Shown here: piece after piece, positions 1 through 13,500 of the stretch
Layout of the letters: every line of letters begins with the position of its first letter
How positions within the stretch are numbered: position 1 is the stretch's first letter
Notes under the pieces: model-generated
The model's database searches: none
Seen by the model: only the letters and a program-made list of their open reading frames with translations
What the model was told of the DNA's origin: nothing
Translations under genes and position numbers: made by a program
Assembly: GCA_013076295.1 (NCBI GenBank)
Contig: RQOL01000618.1
Location: forward strand, 3,348,001 to 3,412,000
DNA from: Sanderia malayensis
Taxonomy: Eukaryota; Cnidaria; Scyphozoa; Semaeostomeae; Pelagiidae
DNA: 64,000 bases
Reading direction: 5' to 3'

Positions 1-165
1 AGGCATTTTGGGAAGATCTTTTCACTGAGTACAAGTGAAAGTTATTTGTTTTAGTTACTGTTTCGCGGAAGGATGAAACTAGCCTTGGACAATGCAATTG
101 AGAATCAATGACCATGGCTTAGGTTGTTTAATAAACAATAAGTTCAATTGTGTTTACGTTTTTAG

Positions 166-3100
166 ACTTCAAGACCTGATTATGAACACCCAGAATACAA
201 TGTTCAGAGAAGATATAATGATTTCATTTGGCTCAGAGAAAAATTGGAGGAATCGTGTCCAACTCATGTTATTCCAGTAAGTAAAACTTTATCTTTCTTG
301 GCAGAAAAGTGGGAAAAATCTTTTATTTTTGTTTCTACAATTGATGTTTTTAATAATCTATTCACCCAGCCGTTGCCAGAGAAGTTTGCATTCAGCAAAC
401 ACTTTGACAGATTCCAGCCGGACTTTCTGAAGACAAGACAAAAGGCATTGGACAAATTTCTGAACAGAATTGCAGAACATCCGGTTATTTCATTCAATGA
501 ATATCTACAGAAGTTCCTGACTGCAAAAGCCTGGGTATGTCTAAAGCTCCTCAGATTCATACTTGTATTGTAAATTCAATTGTAAAGGCTCTATTGAGTC
601 CCTTCTCTGTTGAGCCACCTCTAATAAGCCCCCCTCTAATTGGCCTTTGCTTCAAAGCAAGATTTCGAGTTAGGCTTGCCCCTTCTCTATTGAGCCTCCC
701 TTTAATAAGCCCCCCTCTAATTGGCCTTTGCTTCAAAGCAAGATTTTGGGTTAGGTTTGCCTCTTCTCTATTGAGCCTCCCTTTAATAAGCCCCCTTTAA
801 TTGGCCTGTGCTTCAAAGCAAGATTTTGAGTTATGTTTCCCCCTTCTCTATCCAGCCTCTCTTGTTTTTGAAATTGTGAACAATGTTGAAATTGATGAAT
901 TATCATCATCATCCTCATTGTGATCATCATTGTAATTATTAATATTAATCATTAGGAAATGACTTCAGCCAGGAAGCAATCAACCAGTGCGATCAGCAAG
1001 CTGAGTGGATCAATGAAAACTGCTGCCACATCACTAATGTTTAAGAACAGAGATTCAGAGTTTGACCATGCCATGCAATTCAATGCGAGTTTTCAGAAGA
1101 AGATGCAAACATTTGGCATGCTGTCAGAAGAGATTGCAAAGGAGAGATTCTGTGAGTTGTTACATGGAGCTTTAATTGTCTCATGAGATGCAAGCCTGAT
1201 ATAGGAAACCTCCATGTGTAAATAGTTCATTGTGTCAAAGAGCTTGTCAGCCAGAGGCAACATTCTATGATAGTTGAAGATGGGATGCTAAATGCTTATG
1301 TTGTTATATTGAGATTTTCTTTTTATCCGATTTATGATACATTAAGGCCCCTCATATGAGAATCAATTAATGAAAATCCTCCAGTATGATATTTTTTCTG
1401 AAAACAATAGAAGAAACAATAGCCCATTGTTTTTGGACAGTAAAAGAAACAATAGCCCATTGTTTTTGGACAGTAAAAGAAACAATAGCCCATTGTTTTT
1501 GGACAGTAAAAGAAACAATAGCCCATTGTTTTTGGGTGATAGAAGAAACAATAGCCCATTGTTTTTGGGTGATAGAAGAAACAATAGCCCATTGTTTTTG
1601 AACAACAGGTTGGATGCAAAATTTGCAGGTTCTTTTATGTGGGTTTGATTGTACTGAATTGTATGAAAACCATGAGTAATGCTGGTTTAAAATAAAACTA
1701 TTTCTATGACTAGTTGATAAAGTAAGTCTTTTGTTGATTTATAGATTTACTTGAGGATCTGGAAGAGAATGCATCTGCCCTTCACCTTTGGTCTGATTCT
1801 GAAAATAAGCTTGCAACTCCGTTGAAAGCAACTGCATTTGCTGTTGACAAAAATGTGGAAGCATTAAAGTCAATCGTAAGACGCTACCCTCACTTTGAGT
1901 TTTTACATTGAACTTCTACTTCTGCACTTCTATAATGTCTGGCGCTTGCAAGCCTCATTTGGAGACTCTTTTCGAGGAGAGGCTACAAATTTATGATGAG
2001 AACATTGATGCAGTCGTGAATTAACTTTTTTGCAGCTTCGAGTTCAAGATAGTCGGTTTGCAGAGCCTATCAGAGAATACATCTTATACTGCGATGCTGT
2101 CAAGGTTTGGAGCTTTTAACGTATCCCCCCGTATAACATTGTAACATGCATTGTAACATGCATTGCCTTTCATTGCTATCAACTGCACCAAGACGGAGGC
2201 TATGACCACTCGTGGCGTTCTCAAATTGTTCAGCCGATGTTTGCTTATTGTTTTGATTTTTTTGCAGAATTCTTTGAAGAAGCGAGACCAGATGCAGTTG
2301 GAATACGAAATCACAACAGAAGAGTTGAATAAAAAAAGACTGGAGAAGCAAGATGTAAGTAGATATTTGTCTATTTTATCCTTTTATCGAGACAAGCCAG
2401 GATGAGTGATGTTTGGTGGGTTTTTGGCCTCCATGACATGTGTTTTGTTGCATGTTATTTCATTTCTATTGTTCTGTGAGCGCGCAGATTGGTCAGTTTG
2501 AAGTAAAACAATGGTTAGACATTTGAACCATTATTCACCCTGTCCAAGTAGATATGGATGGATGCTTTGTTCTTTAATACTTCATTAAATCAAGTCCATT
2601 GTTTGAGTTTTGAAGATGGGTTGAAGATGGAAGGCTATTCTATGAAGAGATTTGATCTGTCTGCTTGAGAATGAAGTACTCATCATCAACAAAAATAATC
2701 TTTTTGCAGATTGAGGGCTCAGACCAACCGAAGTCGATTGCAACTTTTTTTGGCAAGGATCCTGAAAAATTGAAAGAAGAAAGACTCGAAAAGCTGACAG
2801 AACAAATCCGAGACGTAAGAACACACATTTCATTTCAGTTAACAGAATATTAGCATAACTTTCTTTTCAATAAGGATGCAGATTTCTAAGGTATCAGGAA
2901 TTTTGAAAACACTGTTGAAAATACTGTTGAAAATACAGGAATACGCCGATTTCCCCCTTAAATCAGCCATTTAAGGGATGAGTTGTGGCATTATGTAGCA
3001 GATGAAGTGACCAAGATTCGGATTTCCTTGAACGTTTTCTTCAAGTCACTGGTCGCACAATTTTTAATTTTTTTGGAAAATATTTTCTAAATTATCATTG

Positions 3101-3756
3101 AGCATTTTGGTTAAGTCTCGCTTTCATGAGTCTTGTCGTTTTTGAAGCATTACCATTTTCGTGCAGTAGACATGGTTTTTGTTCACCTCGAAACCTTGAT
3201 GGCCATCTAAATGATTTGATCACCATCTGTCTATATTTCGCTTTTAGTTGATGGTTGAGTCTGAAACGTATGCGGACAGAAGGGAACGAGCTGATCACGA
3301 CATGAAGGCTGACATGGAAAGATGGCAGAAGAGTAAACGACGTGACATCAAGTTGTTGTTGTTGGAATTGGCTGAACGACATGTTAAATACTACGAATCG
3401 GTATGTCTAACAAAAAACGATATTTTTTTCGTGTAACGGAATTTTATAAATAGTCAACTCTGTCTAATTCGAACCGCCCTGGGAAGCGTGAAAATGTTCG
3501 AATTACAAAAAGTTCGAATTATAGAGGTTTGTTTTATAAGGATTGGTTCATTATTGATCCTTGAAGGGACAGAGAATTTCGTTCGAATTAGATAGAGTTC
3601 GAACCACACGAGTTCGAGCTATGCAGATTTGAACCCATTGCATTGTTTGTATTGATATTGTTTCAATTTGTTTTTGTTTAGTGTCTCAATGGTTGGCAGG
3701 ATGCTTTGGACGCAGTCTCAGGCCCCAGAACGGCCACAGATTCCGAAGAGGATTAG
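166..3756 (+). CDS. Sorting nexin, SNX7/SNX30-like (5' partial)
   Basis: Endosomal PX-BAR sorting nexin. Nine coding exons are visible: 166-276, 370-534, 956-1151, 1745-1875, 2036-2104, 2268-2354, 2710-2814, 3248-3400, 3682-3756 (stop TAG), giving 363 residues with consistent phases. The first two exons hold the second half of a PX domain, including [15 protein letters not shown] and the proline-rich loop PPLPEKF, then the ALDKFLNRI helix. PX domains bind phosphoinositides. The remaining exons encode a charged helical BAR-like region ending in a Trp/Asp-rich tail and EED. Order and wording match SNX7/SNX30 better than SNX1/2 or SNX4. The N-terminal region and start codon lie upstream of the window. 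Exon 5 uses the weak donor GTTTGG. Stop is 758 bp before the POLD1 start on the same strand. Which of the two paralogues it represents cannot be told; it may be the single pre-duplication orthologue. Confidence 0.9.
600..860. repeat. Tandem repeat, ~80-bp unit, ~3 copies, in sorting nexin intron
   Basis: Three imperfect head-to-tail copies of a CT-rich unit containing TTTAATAAGCCCCC and GGCCTTTGCTTCAAAGCAAG. The second motif includes a short palindrome (GCTTCAAAGC / GCTTTGAAGC). It lies wholly inside the intron between exons 370-534 and 956-1151. Confidence 0.85.
1405..1606. repeat. 33-bp minisatellite, 6 copies, near-palindromic unit
   Basis: Six copies of a 33-bp unit in a sorting nexin intron. 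Each unit holds AACAATAGCCCATTGTT, which is nearly self-complementary and could form a small hairpin. Because 33 is divisible by 3, reading frames stay open on both strands, but the frames have no family similarity I recognise and the array is intronic, so I do not call a protein. Confidence 0.9.
3452..3633 (+). mobile_element. ~185-bp miniature inverted-repeat element (family A, copy 1)
   Basis: Begins AGTCAACTCTGTCTAATTCGAAC and ends near GTTCGAGCTATGCAGATTTGA, so the ends are imperfect inverted repeats. Same family as copies at 6907-7092 (reverse), 44881-45066 and 62761-62945. No coding capacity. Size, short terminal repeats and TA-flanked ends suggest a MITE mobilised by a mariner/pogo-type transposase (inference). 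Sits in the last intron of the sorting nexin. Confidence 0.8.
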
Positions 3757-4514
3757 TTAACCCTCATTCTTTGTCATATATGTCGTAATTTTACTTGGTG
3801 GTTATGGGGGAGATATTTTCTAATAGTCATTTTGAATTATCGGTAGGAGAAGCCCGAGAACCCAAGTTTCGTGAAAAATACTTTAATTATCTTCGTCTCG
3901 TGAATTCCTGTGAGATCGTGTCTGCTTTAAAACCTCGGGGTGTGATGCGATGAAAAAATAAGAAAATATTTAATGGACATGTCTTTTTTTGATTACTTTT
4001 CTTTATCATCCTTAATTTATTTTCTGATAAATATTTGTGTTGTTGCAACGAAATGGTTTGAATAATGCTTTTGTCTACTTGCTCAATGTCGAATCTTGTA
4101 ATTTAATGTCGAGTTATTTGATTCCTTAGCAATAGTGTAACTATTCTTGATTTTTTAATTTTTTGTGGTGATAAACTTACTCGCAAACTTATCATGTTTT
4201 TTTTTCAAAATTGTGCGATGCAAACTCTTACTATTACGATCGGGTATGTCTTTTTATCAATCGACATGGAGTTGTTAAAGAAGATCGCAAATATTTCATT
4301 CCTTGGTGACATTAAATCATCTCTTTCATTGAAATTAATTTGTATGGGGTAATGGGGTATGGTATATTGTATGCAATGGCATTATAATATGAGGTCTGGA
4401 TGCTAGTTACGCGCCCGTAAATTTCGCGGGAAATTTTCGGCATGGTTTTGTTTGCGCTGGGGGCCTAAACAAGTAGAGGCACGAACTTAACTTGTACAAA
4501 CAAATTTGAATAAA
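3757..4514. other. Intergenic region between sorting nexin and POLD1
   Basis: Contains the 3' flank of the sorting nexin and the POLD1 promoter. It is AT-rich with long T runs. Apart from an E2F-like site near the right end I see no gene. No AATAAA was found close to the sorting nexin stop. Confidence 0.6.
4422..4433 (+). promoter_or_regulatory. E2F-like site upstream of POLD1
   Basis: TTTCGCGGGAAA matches the two-sided E2F consensus (TTTSSCGC plus its complement) and lies 81 bp upstream of the POLD1 start codon. E2F control of replication genes in S phase is established in animals; its use here is inference. A second GC-rich stretch (GTTACGCGCCCG) lies just before it. Confidence 0.65.
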
Positions 4515-7500
4515 ATGGCAGATAATTCAAAGAGGAAGCAGCCGGCAGCAAAAGGCAATGGCAATAAGAAACCTCGCTATAACATAGACTTTGACAATGA
4601 TATGCCAAGCAGTTTTGAAGAAGAACTCGCTTTGTTTGAAGTGATAGAATCCGAGTCTCAAGGCAACAGAAATAGCCAGCTTAGTCAAGATACTAATAAC
4701 AGTCAAAATAGTCAATATTCTAATGGAGATATTTCTGGTCCGTCAGCTCAAATTGCGCCAAGCAGAAATGCACTATGGGCGAGAGCATCCCCTCCAAAAA
4801 TTGACCCCAGAAAGGATAAACTGGTATTTCAACAACTGGAACTTGATGATTACATTGGTAAGCTAGCTGATGACATGGTCACCTCGGCACAATACATATT
4901 TTTTTATAAATATATATTAATTTTTCTCGAGCCTTAATGTTTCCCATTGATGGCTATTTGCTTAATACCAACTATGTAACATACTATCCATATCCAAAGG
5001 ATATAATGGGATTAGTGCCAACGTATTTTAATTCTGTCCATTTTTAGGTCCGCATTTACCTGGCATGCCAGGATGCAAAGATGGCCCAAATGCCATCATG
5101 AGAATGTTTGGCATCACTGAAGACGGAAACAGCGTTCTGTGCCACGTTCATGGATTTGTTCCATATTTCTTTATACCTGCGCCAAAAGGCTTCAATACAG
5201 AACATTGTTCACTGTTCCAAGATGCTCTCAACAAAACAGTACTTGCAGACATGAGATCAAACAAAGATAACGTCTCCCAGGCAAGCCCTCATCATCATAG
5301 TCTTATCTTTCTTAGAGTTTCGCTAACATTTCCAGAGCTTTATTCACATTTTGCATCATTGTTATTGAAAATTCTGTAATATTTTTAAGAGCTTACTGTA
5401 TTGGGTGTATTAGAGCTTTGTAGATAGAGGGGGGTCAGGAGGGGGGCAAAAACCCCCTGTAGAGCTAAACTGCCGTTTTGTTGGAAAGTTGCTGATGTTG
5501 TCGGAAAATAAATTTCTTCTGTTTACATTCAGTTCTAGCTAATTTACTTTATCTTATATTCACAGTCTTGAAGAGACAAAAATGCTTATTAAATTTTTGT
5601 CGAAAATTTGAATTTTTCGCCTCTCTATAAAATTTCCTATCTACGCCATTGTACAAGTATTACAGAGTTCAGAGTTTGAACATAAAATCCTGATACTTTT
5701 ATTGCAGGCAATAGTCGCAGTAGAAGTACACAGTAAAGAGAACATTTATGGCTACCATGGAAATACCAAGATACCATACTTGAAAATCTATGTCGCACTA
5801 CAGAAGTTGATTGCACCTTGCAAACGAATTCTTGAGAATGGATTCAATTGCCCTGAGTATGGTACTCGCAGTTATAAGACCTTTGAAAGTAATATTGACT
5901 TTGAGGTTAGTTTAATCTTTGCATTGGCTTGGTCTGATTTTCGCTTGCGGATTTTATTATGCAACTTGGACACTTGGAATTTTCTATTAGTGACACTTTT
6001 GTGTACAATTGTTCACACCTAGTGTGTGACAACATCTGCTGTATGAATATTGGTGATCATAATCTGAGTATCTTCAGGATGGTGAAGATATACCCCTTCA
6101 TTGCTCTCATGTGTGGAGTTGTAAATTGTCGAAAATTACCCATTATTTAAAGCTGTCTCCTTATTACCGTTTCACTACACAATGCTTACTGAATCAGACA
6201 TTTTGGAGCCATGGGGCTTTGGACCATAGTCCCAACATTTTTGCTGAGGTATGGCATTTAGCCAGGTTCCATACCATGTTATGAGTTTGCCACTCTTCTA
6301 GAGCAGTCCCTTCCTCACACTCTGCCATCTCTTTGAATCTTATGTTTATCAGATATGATGTTGATTTTTGTGCCAGGTCCGTTTCATGGTTGATGCGAAT
6401 ATCGTTGGCTGCAATTGGATTGAGTTGCCGGCTGGATCGTACACGAAAAGGTCAAATGACTCATCAAAAGCCTCAAATTGTCAAATTGAAGTTGATGTTG
6501 CTTGGGATAAACTGATTAGCTATCAACCTGAAGGTGAGCAGAAACAGAAAGTTTTTTTGAAGCTAAAGCATGCACAAGGGAGAGATTAAATTCATTGAAA
6601 GAAGAGAATTGTTCTACACTTTAAGTAACCTGAGCCTGAATGGCTTGGGCATTGGTCCTTTGTATTTTGTGTCCAACTTTCTAGCCCAAGTATTTCAAAA
6701 ATTATGTGTTTTAGACACCTGTATTTAGGGTGTGCGTTACAACGGGTGAATTACACCATGTATCTATCGTCCATTGACAAATGGTTTGCAATATCAAACT
6801 TTAGAAATTGTCGGTAATCATAGCGCAAAGGGGTTGAATCATACTAATTAGGATGTTCTATCACTTTGAGACCATTTCCATTTGAGACTGTTTAGCACAG
6901 ATATACACTCAAATCTGCATAGCTCGAACTCGTGTAATTCGCACTCTATCTAATTCGAACAAAATTCTCTGTCCCTTCAAGGATCACTAATGAACCAACT
7001 CTTGTAAAACAAACCTTTATAATTCGAAAGTTTTGTCATTCGAACATTTTCATGCTTCCCCAGGGTGTTCGAATTAGACAGAGTTGACTGTACAGTGTAA
7101 CTGTAGCTAGGTTAACTATGTGATATATTCTGGTGATAACTAAATGAGCAGCTCAGATAATGCGAGAATCAAACGTTTCTTGACTTAATTATAATCTTGT
7201 AACTTATACCTGATCATCATCTGATCGCTAAAGCTTTGGTTTGTCCGTTTTTCAGGTGAATGGGACAAGATTGCTCCCCTGCGCATACTGAGTTTTGACA
7301 TCGAATGCGCTGGCCGTAAAGGAGTATTCCCGGAGGCAGACAAAGACTCGGTGATTCAGATAGCTAACATGGTCATACGACAAGGTCAGAAAGATCCATT
7401 CATACGCAACGTATTCACGCTGGACACATGCGCATCCATTGTTGGCTGTCAGATCATTTCATTCAAGGACGAGAGAGAAATGCTCCAGGTATGTACACCA

Positions 7501-10500
7501 TGAATAATGACGTAATGCTTTGAATAATCGCAATAATCCCAATAATCCCAGGGTGCTTATTTACTTGTTGAGGTTTCATGGAAGGAGCGTTTAATGAAGG
7601 TAGGCGTTTGCCTGTAGCATAAAGGTATTGATTGATTGCAAACAATATTTTTTCTATTTTTCTTTTTTCTATTTTTCTTTTTTATTTTTCTTTTTTTATT
7701 TTTTATATAATTTTTAAATTCTTACCTGTATATTATTTTATTTTCATTTAAATATTAATATAAAGAAATAAAAAATAGATTAATAGAAAAAATAAAAATT
7801 TTAAAAGGTGAGGTAAGCTTGCGTTTCACCCGGGAAGATGGGGTATTGCCATGACAAGGCTTCCATTTTGATTCTTTGATGTTTCAGGCCTGGGCCAATT
7901 TCGTTGTCGAAGTCGACCCAGATTTACTGACAGGTTACAACATTGTGAATTTCGATATTCCATACTTGCTGAACAGAGCAATAGCCTTGAAAGTGCCGCG
8001 GTTTCCCTATCTGGGTAGAATTCGCCATGACAAGAGCATTGTCTCCTCCACAACCTTCCAATCGCGCGCGTACGGAAAACGAGAAAACAAGTCAATAAAC
8101 ATCTGTGGTCGAATCCAATTCGATCTGCTGCATTTGCTGTTGAGGGACTACAAATTGCGTTCGTATACGCTGAACTCTGTCAGCTATTTCTTTCTGCAAG
8201 AACAGAAGGAGGATGTACAGCATTCTATTATCACAGACCTTCAGGTAAGTACAACCTATGCTGCTACAATTATGTATATATACATATGCTATATGTTATG
8301 GGATTCAAGCATGCATGCAGTGCTGAAGTCAATTAATGGAAAATGGGCATAATACGTCCGTGTGTCCCAGTGCAGGGTACACCACAGAACCACTATGGTG
8401 ATAAGTTATATGCGTAGATTATGGGGTATGAGTGTAGGGAAATGTATCTATCGGCAAACTTACTCTATACCATGGTAAGCATAGTGAGTTTATTATCATA
8501 AGAATGCCCAGAAAAACACTAGATTGTCTCCTACTCAGTGTTGCAATGGTTTTCATCTATCTTTATGTTGGAAGTTGACCATAGTCGATGATATATGGTC
8601 TAATGTTGGCTATGCAGTATTCGCCAATATTGGTTTTCTTTCAATTTCCATCCACAACGCATAGACATGCTGTGCAATACAGCGAAGTAACTTTATTCTG
8701 ACATTTGTTTCTTTTTTCCAGAATGGAAGTGACCAGACAAGGCGGAGGCTTGCTATCTATTGCATGAAGGATGCCATACTGCCTCTAAGACTGCTGGAAA
8801 AACTCATGTGCGTTATCAATTATATGGAAATGTCAAGGGTTACTGGCGTGCCTTTGAGTTATTTACTCACACGTGGACAGCAGATCAAAGTCGTTTCACA
8901 GCTACTCAGAAAGGTAAGCATGACTGATTTGTCAGTGGGGATAGCGCGAGGAAGTCCCACAATGCCTTGAGTGCTGTGCACCGTCCAGGGGGGGCAGAGC
9001 AAACCTAAGGGGGCATTGCAAACTTGAGGGGGAGACACCGGGGTTGAGAAAGACCTTTGAAAGAAGGAAAGAGGATCTTATGCGGGAAGAAATTGTCTCC
9101 TTTTAAGAAACAAGGGACAGTTTAGTTTATTTTTTTGAAATATTGGAGGGGGCACGTGCCCCTAGTGCCGCTTGGCTTCGACGTGCCTGTCAGTAGTATA
9201 TTAGAGACAGTATGTCATCGCTATAGATGGATACAGGGAAGCGAAATCAAGCGTGGAAATAGAAATTTTCTCTTGATAGGTTCTAGAAAGATGTAGCAAA
9301 TTCTTCAAAAATAGGTTCTATCGGCTGTAATTCGCTCTTGTACCCATGTGACGTGTTTCTAACCGTTACTAATTTTTAGTTCATCTTGTTTGTTTGTTTG
9401 ACAGGCTAAAGAGCAAGACCTGGTCATTCCATCGCATAAGATCGAGGCTGGCGATGAATACGAGGGAGCCACTGTCATTGAACCAGTGAAAGGGTGAGTC
9501 AAATCAGTTTATGTTGCGGAAAATTCAGAATAATATTAACCTGCTTACAATCGCTGAAGCACGTATTATTAAATTATATGATTATTGCTGGTGTGCAATA
9601 TTCTCGTACTGTTACAGAGGCTAAAAGTTATTTGGAACATCTCGGAAATTTCCAGATCGTCTACAGTTATCGAAGCTGTATTTTGCTGTACCAGCGAGAC
9701 TCCACAGCTCACCATGCACTCTATGATATTACCTAGCTGTTGCTTAACTTACTCTATTAACTAAACGAGCCTTCTTTATGCATTACTGTGTTTACTTGTA
9801 TCACTTTCCTCCAGATATTATGACGTTCCGATTGCCACACTTGATTTCGCTTCGCTGTATCCGTCTATAATGATGGCACACAACCTGTGCTACACGACAC
9901 TGCTCACACCACAAGCTGCGAAGGAATTGAACGCCGATGAGTATATTATAACGCCTTGCGGGAATTATTTCGTCAAGAATCGACTCAGGAAAGGTCTTCT
10001 GCCCGAGATCCTGGAAAGTCTTCTCGGAGCAAGGAAAAAGTGAGCTTCTTTGATTTGTTAATTTATCGTTTTTTAATTTACTTTGTTAATTGCTGTGTTG
10101 TCTGTGAAGTATGTTATCAGCAATTCTTATTAGACGTTTGTGCTCCCGTTTGGAACTCAGAGCCACATTAGATCTTTGTAAACCTCTGTCAACGAACTCT
10201 CTGTCAAATATCTTTCTTGCATATGGGATCCTGTGTTATACAGTTAACATCCGCTATCTCGAACCCTTGTGGGAAATTTTAATTTGTTCAAGATGTTTCA
10301 GATAACGAATGTTCCAACTGTACCGCACCAAAACGAGTGCAGGTGGAAAATCGTTTAAGAAAGTGGGTGTTCGAAATGGTGGATGTCAACTGTATATATG
10401 CTTAGTATATAACAAAGCATATTGCTCAAGTAGCACAAGTACACAAAGGATATGATTTTTTGTGACTCAGAGTTTTGTGTAAGAGTACTTGTCAGACAGA

Positions 10501-13500
10501 TCGTAAAAGCGCAGTATATAACTCTATTTGGTTGATTTTTGTCACTCTTTGTTTTGTTCGAGCATAAAGCATTCGCTCAGATATTATAACCAATTGTTTT
10601 GTTTTTTGGTATTATTTACACCAACTACATACACTAATAGTGACAAATATTTGATTTGTCTTGAAGAGCAAAGGCTGATTTGAAAAGTGAGACAGACCCA
10701 TTTAAGAAGAAAGTGTTGGATGGTAGGCAGTTGGCTTTGAAAATCAGTGCCAATTCAGTGTACGGTTTTACTGGAGCACAAGTTGGAAAACTTCCCTGTC
10801 TTGAGATATCATCGGTAAGAACTTTCTGTTCAATTCATAGATTCTTTGACTTGTTTTGATGGTCGAATGATTGACTGGTTATGTTTATGAAATACCAGGC
10901 GGAAAACGAATTGCATGTAGAAATTTTAAAATGTATACGACGACAAGAACAGACATGAGAAAAACCAGAGACAAATTCAGTTAATAATTGACAAATCCAT
11001 GAAATAATTGACAAATCCGTTAAAAATGACAAAACCAGTAAAATTACATGACGTTTCGCTGAGTAACTGTCAGCATCCTCAGATGACAAGAAGTAAAGTA
11101 AATGCAATATTTATATATTAGCAAACAAAGGCATAACTAAGAGAAAGGAATACAATCATGATGTTTATGATTAACTGATTGAGTAAGTGATTATGTGATT
11201 GATGTTATGAATCGATTACAAATTGATTTGATGATTAATCGGTTGATGTTTTGTGATTAACAATTGATTAATCAGTTGGTTTGCTTGTATGGTTGCTGAT
11301 TGATTGAATAGGTTGTGATTAACTGATTGAGTGGTAAAGTGATTAGATGATCGATGTGATTAATGATTAATCAATAGATTATGTGATTATATCAATTGAT
11401 TAATCAGTGTTGATTTCTTACTTAATTAGTGGATTATGCTATCAGCAATTATTTTCTTTCTCAGAGTGTCACAGCCTTTGGAAGACAGATGATTGAGCGA
11501 ACGAAACAATTAGTCGAAGATAAGTACTGCATAGCAAACGGCTACAAACATGATGCCAAGGTTTGTTGTTGTACATAGCGAGTAAGATACTGATTAGGAT
11601 GATATATTTGCGCTTTTTTGCCTTTTTGTGTGAATGTATATCGAAAAAGGCTTTTGCGTGACTATGTAGATTGGTGCTACAACAACAGCCACCTACGTTC
11701 AGCTCTGTTTAATTCAGAGTTTATGTTTGTTTCCCCTTAGGTTATTTATGGTGATACTGATTCTGTGATGGTGCGGTTTGGCTTCGACAATGTTGCAGAT
11801 AGTATGGAGATTGGTAGAGAGGCAGCCGAACATGTATCGGGTCACTTTGTGAAGCCAATTAAATTGGAATTTGAAAAGGTAGACACCCTTGCTGAAGTGG
11901 CTATCCAGTATAAATATTCGTACTTACTGAGCATCAGAGCCCTCAGCTACTTGAAAAGCTTCTGAACAATATTCAAGGTTGTCTCTTTTCAGAGTACTAT
12001 TTGCAAGTCTTTTTGCTTTTTTTCAACCCCTCTCTCAAATTCCCTTTCAGTATCAATTGTCTTTTCGTTTTCTAATCTATTCAAAGGACCCCACATCCCT
12101 GAACAGTGTTAACGATTGTCTCTTTTTAGAGTACTATTTGAAGAAGGTCTCTCTTTCTCTTCCAACCTCTCTTTGTTTCTCTTTCAACCTCTCTTTCAGC
12201 TCCCTCTTCAAATTCCCTTTCAATAGAAGTTGCCTGTTCCTTTTCCAATCTATTCAAACGACCCTACAGCCCCAAGCCCCAGGTGCCCCGAGAAGCAAAT
12301 TGTCTCGCTATTTCTAATAATTTCCTCGTTATATTACAGGTTTACTTTCCTTATCTGCTGATTAGCAAAAAGCGTTATGCTGGCCTTTATTTTACACGAC
12401 CAGAAAAACACGATAAGATGGACTGCAAAGGAATCGAAACTGTAAGTGACCTATGCTGTATATAACTACCAAATTTGATATGTGCTATACCTATGCTGTA
12501 TATAACTACCAAGTTTGGTATGTGCTGTACCTATGCTGTATATAACTACCAAATTTGATATGTGCTGTACCTATGATGTATATAACTACCAAGTTTGTTA
12601 TGTGCTGTACCTATGCTGTATATAACTACCAAGTTTGATATGTGCTATACCTATGCTGTATATAACTACCAAGTTTGATATGTGCTGTACCTATGATGTA
12701 TATAACTACCAAATTTGATATGTGCTGTACCTATGCTGTATATAACTACCAAGTTTGGTATGTGCTGTACCTATGCTGTATATAACTACCAAATTTGATA
12801 TGTGCTGTACCTATGCTGTATATAACTACCAAATTTGATATGTGCTATACCTATGCTGTATATAACTACCAAATTTGATATGTGCTGTACCTATGATGTA
12901 TATAACTACCAAGTTTGTTATGTGCTGTACCTATGCTGTATATAACTACCAAATTTGATATGTGCTGTACCTATGCTGTATATAACTACCAAATTTGATA
13001 TGTGCTGTACCTATGCTGTATATAACTACCAAATTTGATATGTGCTGTACCTATGCTGTATATAACTACTAAATTTGATAAATATGAATCTACTTCAGTA
13101 CGCTGTATTGTGTATTATAGTCGATATCTTTGTTGGTTGTTGTATGGATAGTTAGAGTTGGTTAATAAGAACATTTTATCACTGCAGGTTCGACGTGATA
13201 ACAGCCCTCTCGTGTCAAGCTTAATCAGCACTTGTTTACAGAAACTGCTTATAGACAGGTACGGTTGATCCACCGATTGGTATATAAGCCCGACACTGCC
13301 TTACATTGATTAGCTGTTATTTACCTGCTTACTTCTAATGTCGATTGCTCAGTGAAGAAGACTTGTTTTGTTTTTAGAGACCCTGATGGTGCCGTGACGT
13401 ATACCAAGCAGATTATCTCGGATTTACTTTGCAATAGAATCGATATATCTCAACTTGTTATCACGAAAGAACTGACGAAGACTGGTGAGGAGTATTCTGG

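Noticed and set aside
1..165. An additional sorting nexin exon at the left edge
   Set aside because: A frame reading AFWEDLFTEY ends near a GTGAAA, but it does not match the PX N-terminus expected there, so the preceding exon is assumed to be outside the window.
1332..1648. Repetitive ORFs on both strands in the sorting nexin intron
   Set aside because: Consequence of a 33-bp unit; no non-repetitive coding sequence attached.
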